A stretch of DNA of 33,145 nucleotides from Salinisphaera shabanensis E1L3A (GTDB taxonomy: Bacteria > Pseudomonadota > Gammaproteobacteria > Nevskiales > Salinisphaeraceae): the NCBI RefSeq assembly GCF_000215955.2, contig NZ_AFNV02000034.1, positions 1 to 33,145 on the forward strand. Direction: 5' to 3'. Every line of letters starts with the position of its first letter. The first letter of the stretch is position 1. A program made the translations under genes and the position numbers. Below the pieces are notes generated by a model. It saw nothing but the letters and a program-made list of their open reading frames with translations. It made no database searches and had not been told where the DNA came from. Shown in pieces: positions 7,882-16,155 of this stretch.

Positions 7882-9999
7882 CTATGAGTCGTTCGCGCTC
7901 ATCTCATCAGCCAGATCGTGTTGTCGCTTGATCAGGTACTGATGGATCGCATTGATCTGGTCCTTCGACAGGCGATCGGCGAACGAGGGCATCCCGTTTC
8001 CAATCAACGCGCCGCCCGCAACGATATGCAGGAAATCGTTATGCGTTTGCGGAGCCATGTTGCGCAGATTGGGCACGACGCCGCCGCTGTAGGCGCTGAA
8101 ACCATGGCAGGCACCGCAGTGCATATTGAACAGATCACGGCCTTTGGCGATTGTTTTTTCGTCAGCATCCAGCGGCGGGATACTGGCAGCGATCGTCAGC
8201 TTACGCTTGGGCTCGTCGGGCAGCGTGGCCGTGCCGCCCAGCTTGTAGGTGAGCACGCGGGCCCGCGGTTCGACCCGCGTGTTGTCAGCCAGCCCGCCGA
8301 AACCGGTTGGGAAAATGCCACCCCAGCCGACCATGAAGGTCACGTACTGCTCTCCATCCACGGCGTAGGTTACGGGGCCGGCCATCACGCCGGTATTCGC
8401 AGGTGAGCGCCAGAGCAGTTCACCGTCATCGGCGGCGTACGCGCGTACTTCGCCGTTTGCCGTGCCCTGAAAAACGAGTCCGCCGGCAGTCGACAAGGTG
8501 CCGCCGTTCCAGATGGTCGGGTAGTCCTGGCTCCAGACCTCGCGCTGGGCGACCGGATCCCAAGCCAGCAGCTTGCCGCGATACATGTCCACGACCTGGG
8601 CGCGTGCTTCGGCGTCTTCGGGCAAGGCGGGCGGCTTCGTGCCGAGCTGCAGGGTGCCACGACCTTGCCAGGTCGCCTCGTTGTCAGGCTCGAGCAGCGC
8701 CGGCGCGATCTGGGCGGGAATATAAACCAGCCCGGTTTGCGGGTTGAACGACATCGGCATCCAGTTATGCCCGCCCAGCGGGCCCGGCATCATCAGCTTC
8801 GGTCCCTTCGTCCAGTCGGCCTTGTCGAGGTCGACCACCGGCCGACCGGTTTTCATGTCGATACGCTTGGCCCAGGTGACCGGCACATATTTCTCGGCCG
8901 AGATCAGTTCACCGTTGGTCCGGTCGAGCACGTAGTAGAAACCGTTTTTGGGCGCCTGCATGAGCACCTGGCGCGTCTTGCCGTCGATTTTCAGATCGGC
9001 CAGCGTGATTGTCTGGGTCGAGGTGAAATCCCATTGGTCGCCGGGTGTCTGCTGGTAATGCCAAACGTATTCGCCGGTTTCCGGACGAATCGCCACGATC
9101 GAGGCGACGAACAGGTTGTCGCCCTTGCCTTCGCTACGCACCTGGCGATTCCAGAGACTGGCGTTACCGACGCCGATATAAAGCAGGTCCAGCTCGGGGT
9201 CGTAGGCCATCGAGTCCCAGACCGTGCCGCCACCGCCCTGTTTCCAGTACTTGTCCCCGAACCAGGTCTTGCGCGCCATTTCCATGGCTTCGCTCTCGGC
9301 CGGCTTGGACGGATCGCCGGGCACCGTGAAAAAACGCCAGGCCTGTTTGCCCGTATCGGCGTCGTAAGCGGTGATATAACCGCGCACACCCATTTCGGCG
9401 CCGCCGTTGCCGATAATCACCCGACCTTTAACCACGCGCGGCGCGCCGGTAATGGTCTGGCTACGCTCCTCGTCGATGAGCGTATTCACGCTCCAGACCT
9501 CGTTGCCGGTATCGGCATCGAGGGCGATCAGGCGGCCATCGAATGCGCCGACAAACACCTTGCCCTTCCAGACCGCGACCCCGCGGTTAACCGGCCCGCA
9601 ACAACCGTCGCGCGCGGCGGTCCTTGCCACTTCCGGGTCGTATTTCCAGAGTAATTCGCCCGTCTTGGCATCGAAGGCATAGACGACGCTGAACGCGCCG
9701 GTGGTATACATGACGCCGTCAACCACGATCGGCGTAGCTTCCACGCCCCGGTCGATATCGAGGCGGTACGACCAGGCCAGACCCAACTCATCGACATTGT
9801 CCTGATCAATCTGATCGAGACGACTGAATCGCTGTTCCTGATAAGTGCCGCCGTGGGTCATCCAGTTCGCCGGCTCCTGCGCCGCCGATTGCAACCGCTC
9901 TGCATCAACCGCCGCTGGCGTGGACGCGGCATGGACGGTGACGGTATATCCAAGCGACGATGCCAGAACGAGCATTGCCGCTGCCGAAAATTTCGACAT
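7882..9999 (-). CDS. PQQ-dependent quinohemoprotein alcohol dehydrogenase (type II, exported)
   Basis: This 705-aa protein has a signal peptide, an eight-bladed PQQ propeller and a C-terminal cytochrome c domain. Visible features are the vicinal disulfide in DGCCGPVNRG (Cys133-Cys134), Glu202 and Asn279 as metal ligands, and catalytic Asp324 in GDQWDFTSTQ. Heme c binds at CGACH (Cys628-His632), with Met670 as likely axial ligand. Thr326, two residues after the catalytic Asp, replaces the extra Asp of lanthanide enzymes, so this is a Ca-type enzyme. It oxidises alcohols to aldehydes in the periplasm. 2-Phenylethanol or a related arylethanol is a reasonable guess given the adjacent aldehyde dehydrogenase. 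GAGGAG precedes the ATG. Confidence 0.92.
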   Translation of the reverse strand: MSKFSAAAMLVLASSLGYTVTVHAASTPAAVDAERLQSAAQEPANWMTHGGTYQEQRFSRLDQIDQDNVDELGLAWSYRLDIDRGVEATPIVVDGVMYTTGAFSVVYAFDAKTGELLWKYDPEVARTAARDGCCGPVNRGVAVWKGKVFVGAFDGRLIALDADTGNEVWSVNTLIDEERSQTITGAPRVVKGRVIIGNGGAEMGVRGYITAYDADTGKQAWRFFTVPGDPSKPAESEAMEMARKTWFGDKYWKQGGGGTVWDSMAYDPELDLLYIGVGNASLWNRQVRSEGKGDNLFVASIVAIRPETGEYVWHYQQTPGDQWDFTSTQTITLADLKIDGKTRQVLMQAPKNGFYYVLDRTNGELISAEKYVPVTWAKRIDMKTGRPVVDLDKADWTKGPKLMMPGPLGGHNWMPMSFNPQTGLVYIPAQIAPALLEPDNEATWQGRGTLQLGTKPPALPEDAEARAQVVDMYRGKLLAWDPVAQREVWSQDYPTIWNGGTLSTAGGLVFQGTANGEVRAYAADDGELLWRSPANTGVMAGPVTYAVDGEQYVTFMVGWGGIFPTGFGGLADNTRVEPRARVLTYKLGGTATLPDEPKRKLTIAASIPPLDADEKTIAKGRDLFNMHCGACHGFSAYSGGVVPNLRNMAPQTHNDFLHIVAGGALIGNGMPSFADRLSKDQINAIHQYLIKRQHDLADEMSANDS

Positions 10000-10149
10000 C
10001 GCTTTTTTCTCCTCGATTTTTTATTCTTTTTGCTACCTGAGCTGATCACGCGACTGGGCGCGATGTGCCCGTTTTTTTATCCAGCTCTTACGGCTGCACG
10101 CCGCATTGCGGCACCCGGCCATCCAACTTCATGAACGAATCTCAGCGCA

Positions 10150-10169
10150 CGCTCGGCGCGCGCCGAGCG
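10150..10169. repeat. 20-base perfect palindrome after the amidohydrolase stop
   Basis: CGCTCGGCGC is followed directly by GCGCCGAGCG, 5 bases past the amidohydrolase stop and 150 bases before the PQQ dehydrogenase start. There is no T tract. It may be a partial terminator, an RNA-stability hairpin or a protein-binding site. Confidence 0.45.
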
Positions 10170-10174
10170 ATCAG

Positions 10175-11878
10175 TCAGGGCGATTGCGCCTCGTAAACAG
10201 TCTTGCCGCGGAACACGGTCCTGAGCGCTTTGGTATCGGCGATTTCGGCATTCGGAATATCGAAAATGTCACGGTCGAGCACGACCAGATCAGCCGATTT
10301 ACCTGCCTCGATCGAGCCGATCTCGTCAGACAAATTCAGCGTGTACGCCGCGCCGCGAGTCATCGTGTCCACGGCCGCTTGCAACGAAATGCTCTCCTCG
10401 GGACCGATCTCGCGTTCGACCATCGAAGCCAGATGCGGCCAGGGATTGATGGAGCTCGATATCGAAGGCCAATCCGAGCCATAAGCAATCACCGCACCCG
10501 CGTCGAGCAGCGCTTTCGTGGGCGGGGTCTTGTCATAGCGATGGCCGATCGCGTTGCGCATGGCCGAGCTGTAAGGCCCGCGAATCCACAACGGCGGGGC
10601 CACATCGGCCGCGACATCGAGTTCGGCAAAACGCTTCAGATCGGCCGGTGCAACCACGCTTGCATGGGCAATCGAATGGTGCAGCTCGCCCTCAGGGTTG
10701 GCTTTGCGCGCCGCTTCGAATGCATCGAGCGCGGCGCGCACCGAGCCATCGCCGGTCGCATGCATTTTGACCGTCACGCCCTGCCGGGCGAGCTCGATCG
10801 CATCCTGGGTGATGGCGTCCGGCTTCATGCGCAACTCGCCTTTATAGTCGGCAGGCTGACCTTTTGCCTCGAGCACTCCTGCTTCATAGGGTTCGAGCAA
10901 TGACGCCGTCAGCGCAGGTGGCACGCCGTCGAGGTAGAGCTTGGCAAAGTCGGGATAGACATTGTTCGAGCGGTACTGCGCTCGATCGGCAAGCGTCTTG
11001 CGCTGTTCGGCAGCTGTTTCGTTGAAGTCGGTGTCGTACTGGAGAAAAGTCGCCACGCGGGCATGCAAGCCATCCTTCTGGTCGACATCGTGGTAAGCAC
11101 GCACGGTGGGCCGATCAGTACGGGCTTCGACGAACGTGGTGATACCAAAACGATTGGCCTCGTTGACCGACCGCCGCACGGTTTGCTGATACTTCGCATC
11201 GCTCATCGGCGGTATCGCCTGGGTGAGCTCGCCGGCCGCTTCTTCAAACAGAATGCCGTTGGGTTCGCCATCGGCGTCGGTCTGTATGGCGGCCATCTCG
11301 GCCGCTCGTTTTTTGGTGAACCCGGCCGCTTTCAGCGCTTTCGAGTTCACATAACCGTTATGGCCAGTGTCGTCGAGCAGATAAACCGGGTTGTCGGGCG
11401 ATACCGCGTCGAGTCGGGTCCTGTCGATCTTGCCGGAGTCGGCGTACGCCGAGGCCCATGCGCCGCCGACAACCCACTCGCCCGGTTTCGCATCGGCTAC
11501 GCATTGCTTCACCCGCTCGGTTATCTCGTCGGGTTCGGCGCTGCTGGGAAAGTCACAGCTGAACAGTTGCCGCTTGAAGCCGCGTACGTAGTGACCGTGC
11601 CCGTCGACAATGCCGGGCACTACAGTCTTGCCGTGCAGATCGATGATGCGCGTGCTGTCATCTGCATGAGCTCGCACCGTCTCCTCTTCGCCCACCGCAA
11701 TGAAGCGTCCCTCGGCGATGGCTACGGCGTTGGCGATCGAGCGCTCGCTATCCTGTGTATGAATGCGGCCATTCAGATAGATTGTCTCAGCGCTCGGCGC
11801 TGCCGCAGTGGCCGAGCCGACCAGGCATACGCCGGCCAGGGCAAGCGCGGCGCCCGCCGACCGTAGAACTGTACGCAT
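10175..11878 (-). CDS. Exported YtcJ-like amidohydrolase
   Basis: This 567-aa metal-dependent hydrolase of the amidohydrolase-3 (YtcJ) family carries an N-terminal signal peptide (MRTVLRSAGA onward, cut near ATA-APS). Metal ligands are visible in order: HGH in VPGIVDGHGHYVRG, His in VKMHATGDG, His in HHSIAHAS, and Asp in IAYGSDWPSISSS. The C-terminal composite domain ends ADLVVLDRDIF...TVFRGKTVYE. It lies between the aldehyde and alcohol dehydrogenase genes on the same strand. It may release an amine, acid or alcohol from a conjugate such as an N-acyl arylethylamine, but that is inference; the substrates of most family members are unknown. Confidence 0.85.
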   Translation of the reverse strand: MRTVLRSAGAALALAGVCLVGSATAAAPSAETIYLNGRIHTQDSERSIANAVAIAEGRFIAVGEEETVRAHADDSTRIIDLHGKTVVPGIVDGHGHYVRGFKRQLFSCDFPSSAEPDEITERVKQCVADAKPGEWVVGGAWASAYADSGKIDRTRLDAVSPDNPVYLLDDTGHNGYVNSKALKAAGFTKKRAAEMAAIQTDADGEPNGILFEEAAGELTQAIPPMSDAKYQQTVRRSVNEANRFGITTFVEARTDRPTVRAYHDVDQKDGLHARVATFLQYDTDFNETAAEQRKTLADRAQYRSNNVYPDFAKLYLDGVPPALTASLLEPYEAGVLEAKGQPADYKGELRMKPDAITQDAIELARQGVTVKMHATGDGSVRAALDAFEAARKANPEGELHHSIAHASVVAPADLKRFAELDVAADVAPPLWIRGPYSSAMRNAIGHRYDKTPPTKALLDAGAVIAYGSDWPSISSSINPWPHLASMVEREIGPEESISLQAAVDTMTRGAAYTLNLSDEIGSIEAGKSADLVVLDRDIFDIPNAEIADTKALRTVFRGKTVYEAQSP

Positions 11879-11945
11879 AGCCTCTCCTCATTTATTGGTT
11901 GTATTGGCTTATGCAGGCGCGTATCGCACCTTGAGTCGGTTTCGA

Positions 11946-13400
11946 TCAGCCGAGCATGACAGTGGTGACCTTCTCTTCGGTGTATGCCAGCACGCCTGCC
12001 AGGCCGCATTCGCGGCCCAGCCCGCTCTCCTTGAATCCGCCCCAGGGCAGCTGCGGATCGATCGGCGCCCAGGCGTTGATGCCGATCGCGCCAGCCTCGA
12101 CCTGTCGCGCCACACGATGGGCGCGGGCCACATCTGCCGTCCATACCGTCGCAGCGAGGCCATAGCGCGTATCGTTGGCAATCGTGATCGCTTCGGCCTC
12201 GTCACGAAAGGTCATCACCGTGCCAACCGGGCCGAAGATCTCATCGCGCGCAATGCTCATGTCGTTGTTCGCTTCGACGAATACGGTAGGACGGACATAC
12301 CAGCCCGCGTTCGCATTGTCGGACGGCCCACCGGCAAGCAGCTTTGCGCCCTCGTCGCTACCGCGCCGGATATAGTCGTTGATCTTGTCGTACTGGCCCT
12401 GGCTGGCCACCGCGCCCATTTGGGTGCCTTCCTTGCCGGGGTCGCCCACCTGAATGCTGCGCGCGGCATCGGCGAGTTTCTGGCTGAAGGCATCGGCCAC
12501 GTCTTCGTGCACGAGAATGCGCGTACCGGCGGCACAAACCTGGCCCTGGTTGAAGAACAGTCCCATCGCGCAGCCACCCACGGCAGCTTCGAGATCGGCA
12601 TCGTCGAACACGATCTGCGGGCTCTTGCCACCCAGTTCGAGCGCAACATGCTTGAACAACGGCGCAGCCAGGCGCTGGATTGTGGCGCCCGTTTCCGGGC
12701 TCCCGGTAAAGGTCACCTTGGCCACATGCGGGTGTTCACACAGCACCGGCCCCAGCGTTGCACCATGACCGGTCACCACATTGACCACGCCGTCGGGAAT
12801 GCCCGCTTCCTGACAGAGCTTTGCCAGATGCAGTGCCGACATCGGTGTCTGTTCCGCCGGTTTGATCACCGTCGTGCAGCCGGCAGCCAGCAACGCGGCG
12901 AGCTTCCAGCAGGTAATCATCAACGGCGTGTTCCACGGCACGATGGCCGCGACCACACCCACCGGCAGACGCTCGGTGTAGGACAGCGTGGGCTGGCCCA
13001 TATAGCCCGCCGTGGGGATCGTGCGGCCTTCGAGCTTGTCGGCCCAGCCGGCGGCATGACGCAGGGTGGCAATAGCATTGGGCAGATCGAGCATGCGCGG
13101 TTCTGCCGGCGGGCGGCCGATGGCATTGGCATCCATGTCCGCCATCTGGTCGGCATCGCGCTCGACCAGGTCGGCCAGCCGGTGCAGGCACAGCCCGCGC
13201 GCCGCGCCGCTCATCTGCGACCACTCGCCGCCCTTGAGCTGTGCATAGGCCGCCTCGATTGCTCGAGTGGCGTCGTCGGCCGTACCCGCGGCCGATGTCG
13301 CCAGCGTTTCGCCGGTGGCCGGGTCGGGCAGCGTCATCGTCGCACTATCGGAGGCGTCGACCGCCTGACCTGCTATGAAGTGTTGATATGCCTGATTCAC
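11946..13400 (-). CDS. feaB: Aldehyde dehydrogenase, probably phenylacetaldehyde dehydrogenase
   Basis: This 484-aa NAD(P)-dependent ALDH has Asn157 in VPWNTPLM, FTGSPETG (231-238), general base Glu255 in ELGGKSPQ, and nucleophile Cys289 in GQVCAAGTRI. I take the GTG at 13400 because GGAGAAGG lies just upstream and the protein then begins at the normal ALDH N-terminus; the open frame upstream has no ALDH similarity. It diverges from a FeaR-like AraC gene, as feaB does in the phenylethylamine pathway. It would turn phenylacetaldehyde from the amine and alcohol dehydrogenases into phenylacetate for PaaK. The predicted protein has no signal peptide, so the aldehyde must enter the cytoplasm. The exact substrate is inferred. 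Confidence 0.88.
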   Translation of the reverse strand: MNQAYQHFIAGQAVDASDSATMTLPDPATGETLATSAAGTADDATRAIEAAYAQLKGGEWSQMSGAARGLCLHRLADLVERDADQMADMDANAIGRPPAEPRMLDLPNAIATLRHAAGWADKLEGRTIPTAGYMGQPTLSYTERLPVGVVAAIVPWNTPLMITCWKLAALLAAGCTTVIKPAEQTPMSALHLAKLCQEAGIPDGVVNVVTGHGATLGPVLCEHPHVAKVTFTGSPETGATIQRLAAPLFKHVALELGGKSPQIVFDDADLEAAVGGCAMGLFFNQGQVCAAGTRILVHEDVADAFSQKLADAARSIQVGDPGKEGTQMGAVASQGQYDKINDYIRRGSDEGAKLLAGGPSDNANAGWYVRPTVFVEANNDMSIARDEIFGPVGTVMTFRDEAEAITIANDTRYGLAATVWTADVARAHRVARQVEAGAIGINAWAPIDPQLPWGGFKESGLGRECGLAGVLAYTEEKVTTVMLG

Positions 13401-13578
13401 GCCTTCTCCTCGAACAGTAAAAGCCGGCGGCCTCACGCTCGCGACAAACGTGATCGATGGCCGCAGTCGCCGGTTGTATGTTTGGTCGAGCCTGCGCTGG
13501 CTGACCTCGCCACGCATGTTGCTACGTGCATATCGACTTGTCGCTGTGTGCAGCAAGCCAGGCGCCCTGCCGGGGTCT

Positions 13579-13607
13579 TTGACAGTGCGCAGACAACGGC
13601 GTAAACA
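13579..13607 (+). promoter_or_regulatory. Candidate sigma-70 promoter for the AraC-type gene
   Basis: A perfect -35 TTGACA (13579-13584) is followed, after 17 bases, by a weak -10 TAAACA (13602-13607). It lies 100 bases upstream of the regulator start and just upstream of a sigma-54-type motif. Confidence 0.35.
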
Positions 13608-13641
13608 CGAATAAAAGCGTTGCAGCGCGCCGAACGAGTCT

Positions 13642-13657
13642 GGCACGCGCATTGCAA
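13642..13657 (+). promoter_or_regulatory. Sigma-54-type promoter motif upstream of the AraC-type gene
   Basis: TGGCACG (13642-13648), four bases, then TTGCA (13653-13657). The GG and GC dinucleotides are exactly 10 bases apart, as the -24/-12 class requires, and the match to the known consensus is very good. Transcription would start near 13668, 35 to 45 bases before the start codon. The motif overlaps an inverted repeat with GTTGCA (13619-13624) and TGCAAC (13654-13659). No sigma-54 activator gene lies in the window. Confidence 0.55.
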
Positions 13658-13701
13658 CCTAATTCGACCCGAATCAATCGGGCGTCACGGGCTGGAGACC
13701 G

Positions 13702-14664
13702 TTGAATCACATGCCATATCCGCAACACCGACCGCATGTATCCAATGCGAGCCGCTTTTCCGATCTCGGCGGCTGGCAAGACTATGTCAACGCACACTTT
13801 CCGCCGCTGCAAATGACCAGCCGGACGGCGGCGGCGTTTCACGCGCAGGCCAATAGCTGCCAGCTGGGCGAGTGCACACTGACTCATATCGGTACTGCCG
13901 CCTCGGATGTCTCGCGCACGCCACAATTGGCGCGACGGGCCAATGCCGGTTACCTGAAGGTTTTGTGGCAACTCGCCGGGACGATGGAACTCAGCCAGGA
14001 CCGTCGCTCGGTACATCTGGATGCGGGCCGTGCGGCGCTGTGCGATACCACGCGTCCCTACAGGCTCCGCGTCAGCGACGGCGCACGTCTGGCAGTTCTG
14101 CTGATTCCCTACGATGTCGACAGCCGCCTGCCGCGATACGCCGAACGCGTGAGCGCAACGGAGCTTACCGACGTACCGACCATGCAGGCCGCCCTCGGTG
14201 CGATTACCGGATTGGCACGCTCGCGACCGCAAGCCCACGACCCGGGCATTGGCGACGTCATGCAAGGCGTGGGCGCGATGCTGGCTGCGACCTTCGCGCG
14301 TGCCGCCGAGCCCGACGAGGCCGATCTGGACGCACAGCGTATCCAGCGTGCCCGCCACTACATCGCGACGCATCTGGCCAGCAGCGATCTCACCCCCGAG
14401 CGCCTGGCGAGTGCGTTGTGTGTATCACGACGCACGCTTTACGGGTTGCTGGGGCGCCACGGCACGACGCCGGCCCGGCTGATCAGCGAAACGCGCCTAC
14501 AGCATGCCCGTACCGCGCTGGCGCGCGACCCGGCGGGTCAGCAGTCAATCACCGATATCGCGCTTGCCCACGGTTTTGGCGACAGCGCGCGCTTCAGCCA
14601 TGCCTTCAAGGATCGCTTCGGCCAGGCGCCGAGCGTATGGCGAGCCGGCAACGCGCAAAGCTAA
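13702..14664 (+). CDS. feaR: AraC-family transcriptional regulator, FeaR-like
   Basis: This 320-aa regulator has an N-terminal AraC-binding-like ligand domain (through about residue 190) and a C-terminal double HTH. The first helix-turn-helix is in LTPERLASALCVSRRTLYGL and the second in ITDIALAHGFGDSARFSHAF, ending FGQAPSVWR. It is divergent from the aldehyde dehydrogenase gene with 301 bases between them, the arrangement expected for a FeaR-type activator of aromatic amine oxidation. The TTG at 13702 has GGAG upstream; an ATG at 13711 is an alternative start. It likely activates the aldehyde dehydrogenase genes and perhaps the amine dehydrogenase operon. The family is secure; the FeaR name rests on context and domain layout. 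Confidence 0.8.
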   Translation: MNHMPYPQHRPHVSNASRFSDLGGWQDYVNAHFPPLQMTSRTAAAFHAQANSCQLGECTLTHIGTAASDVSRTPQLARRANAGYLKVLWQLAGTMELSQDRRSVHLDAGRAALCDTTRPYRLRVSDGARLAVLLIPYDVDSRLPRYAERVSATELTDVPTMQAALGAITGLARSRPQAHDPGIGDVMQGVGAMLAATFARAAEPDEADLDAQRIQRARHYIATHLASSDLTPERLASALCVSRRTLYGLLGRHGTTPARLISETRLQHARTALARDPAGQQSITDIALAHGFGDSARFSHAFKDRFGQAPSVWRAGNAQS

Positions 14665-14692
14665 AAAAGGCGCCGGCTCGAAGGCCGGCACC
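14663..14692 (-). terminator. Rho-independent terminator of the paa operon
   Basis: On the minus strand GGTGCCGG (14692-14685) and CCGGCGCC (14676-14669) form a stem with one mismatch and an 8-base loop. It is followed by TTTTTT (plus-strand A at 14663-14668). It lies 28 bases beyond the paaK stop, and the T tract abuts the stop of the convergent AraC gene. Confidence 0.8.
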
Positions 14693-14719
14693 CTAGCAGC
14701 AAGCAGCGATGCGCTGCGC

Positions 14720-16033
14720 CTAGCCGCGATGCAGGCGACGGTCGATCACGTGCTTGGCCTTGCCCAGCGAGCGCTCGAGCGTACCCACAGCCGATAGCGT
14801 GATCTTGGTGCTGATGCCGATATACGACTTGATGTGCTGCTGCAGATTGCTCAGCGTTTCGTCTTCGGTGCTGTGATCGTCGAAGTCGTGACCGCGCTCG
14901 ACGGTGAGCGCCACGTGATCGAGATTGCCTTCGCGGGTGAGCTCGATGAGATAGTGCGGCGCCAGGCCTTTCTGCTTGCAGATGATCTCCTCGATCTGGG
15001 TCGGGAAGACATTCACCCCGCGGATGATGAGCATGTCGTCCGAGCGGCCGGTGATCTTGTCGATACGCCGCATGGAACGTGCGGTCGGTGCCAGCAAACG
15101 CGTGAGATCGCGGGTGCGATAGCGCACGATCGGCAAGGCCTCCTTGGTGAGCGAGGTGAATACCAGTTCGCCAGGTTCGCCGTCGGGCATCACTTCGCCG
15201 GTCTCGGGGTCGATGATTTCGGGATAGAAATGATCCTCCCAGATTACCGGCCCGTCCTTGGTCTCCACGCATTCGTTGGCCACGCCAGGGCCCATGACTT
15301 CCGATAGACCGTAGATATCCACCGCGTCGATACCGGCGCGGCGTTCGATCTCTTCGCGCATGGCATTGGTCCAGGGCTCGGCGCCGAAGATGCCGATCTC
15401 CAGCGAGGAATCGCGCGGGTCCAGGCCCTGGCGCTCGAATTCCTCGATGATGTTGAGCATGTAGGATGGCGTGACCATGATGATGCGCGGCTTGAAATCG
15501 CGGATCAGCTGCACCTGTTTTTCGGTCTGGCCACCCGACATCGGGATCACGGTACAGCCGAGTTTTTCGGCGCCGTAGTGGGCGCCGAGACCGCCGGTAA
15601 ACAGGCCGTAGCCGTAGGCCACATGCACGATATCGCCCGGCTTGCCACCGGCCGCACGGATAGACCGCGCGACCAGATTGGCCCAGGTTTCGATATCGTT
15701 TGCCGTATAGCCCACCACCGTCGGTTTGCCGGTGGTCCCGCTGGAGGCATGGATACGCGACACCTGATCGCGCGGCACCGCGAACATATCGAACGGATAG
15801 GCGTCGCGCAGATCCTGTTTGGTGGTGAACGGAAACTTCGCCAAGTCGGCCAGCGTTTCCAGATCGCTCGGGTGTACGCCGGCCGCGTCGAACTTGGCCT
15901 TGTAGCGCGGCACGTTGTCGTAGGCATGCTGCAGCGACCATTTCAGCCGTTCGAGCTGCAGGGCCTGCAGTTCGTCACGGCTGGCGGTCTCGATCGGCTC
16001 GAGAAACGACTCGGGTTCCATCAGTGCGGCCAT
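14720..16033 (-). CDS. paaK: Phenylacetate-CoA ligase
   Basis: This 437-aa enzyme activates phenylacetate to phenylacetyl-CoA with ATP, the entry step of the paa pathway. The P-loop SSGTTGKPTVVGYT, GAEPWTNAMR, YGLSEVMGPG and the C-terminal RSDDMLIIRGVNVFPTQIEE are all present. The start at 16033 is preferred because GGAGGG sits 7 bases before this ATG; upstream starts at 16048 and 16039 overlap that site. The resulting length equals that of E. coli PaaK. It is the last gene of the paa operon, 122 bases after paaI, with a strong hairpin in the gap. Confidence 0.96.
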   Translation of the reverse strand: MAALMEPESFLEPIETASRDELQALQLERLKWSLQHAYDNVPRYKAKFDAAGVHPSDLETLADLAKFPFTTKQDLRDAYPFDMFAVPRDQVSRIHASSGTTGKPTVVGYTANDIETWANLVARSIRAAGGKPGDIVHVAYGYGLFTGGLGAHYGAEKLGCTVIPMSGGQTEKQVQLIRDFKPRIIMVTPSYMLNIIEEFERQGLDPRDSSLEIGIFGAEPWTNAMREEIERRAGIDAVDIYGLSEVMGPGVANECVETKDGPVIWEDHFYPEIIDPETGEVMPDGEPGELVFTSLTKEALPIVRYRTRDLTRLLAPTARSMRRIDKITGRSDDMLIIRGVNVFPTQIEEIICKQKGLAPHYLIELTREGNLDHVALTVERGHDFDDHSTEDETLSNLQQHIKSYIGISTKITLSAVGTLERSLGKAKHVIDRRLHRG

Positions 16034-16100
16034 GTTCATTCCCTCCATCTCGTTGCTGTTTTCTACAAGCCGCGCGTGCGCGCTTGTCTTGTTTTAGTAA

Positions 16101-16130
16101 CGCGCCAACCGCTCGGTTGGCGCGGGTTTT
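16101..16130 (+). terminator. Stem-loop with T run on the plus strand between paaI and paaK
   Basis: Perfect 10-base arms CGCGCCAACC (16101-16110) and GGTTGGCGCG (16115-16124) enclose GCTC. They are followed on the plus strand by GGTTTT, which looks like a terminator facing against the paa operon. On the minus strand the hairpin is followed by TTACTAAAAC, so it should not stop paa transcription. It may protect the upstream mRNA or stop antisense transcripts. Confidence 0.5.
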
Positions 16131-16155
16131 ATCGTTCGTCGCCGTGGCCCTGGCG

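Noticed and set aside
7882-9999. Lanthanide-dependent (XoxF/ExaF-type) PQQ dehydrogenase
   Set aside because: The position two residues after the catalytic Asp is Thr, not the extra Asp needed for lanthanides, and a fused cytochrome domain is present.
7700-13531. Shared 8-mer ACGTGCAT upstream of the amine dehydrogenase (7700-7707) and aldehyde dehydrogenase (13524-13531) operons as a common regulator site
   Set aside because: One shared 8-mer in two regions of about 300 bases is expected by chance, and spacing and surroundings differ.
11808-13604. A 598-codon open frame on the plus strand opposite the aldehyde dehydrogenase
   Set aside because: Low-complexity Arg/His/Ala composition with no motif; the minus-strand frame has all ALDH active-site residues.
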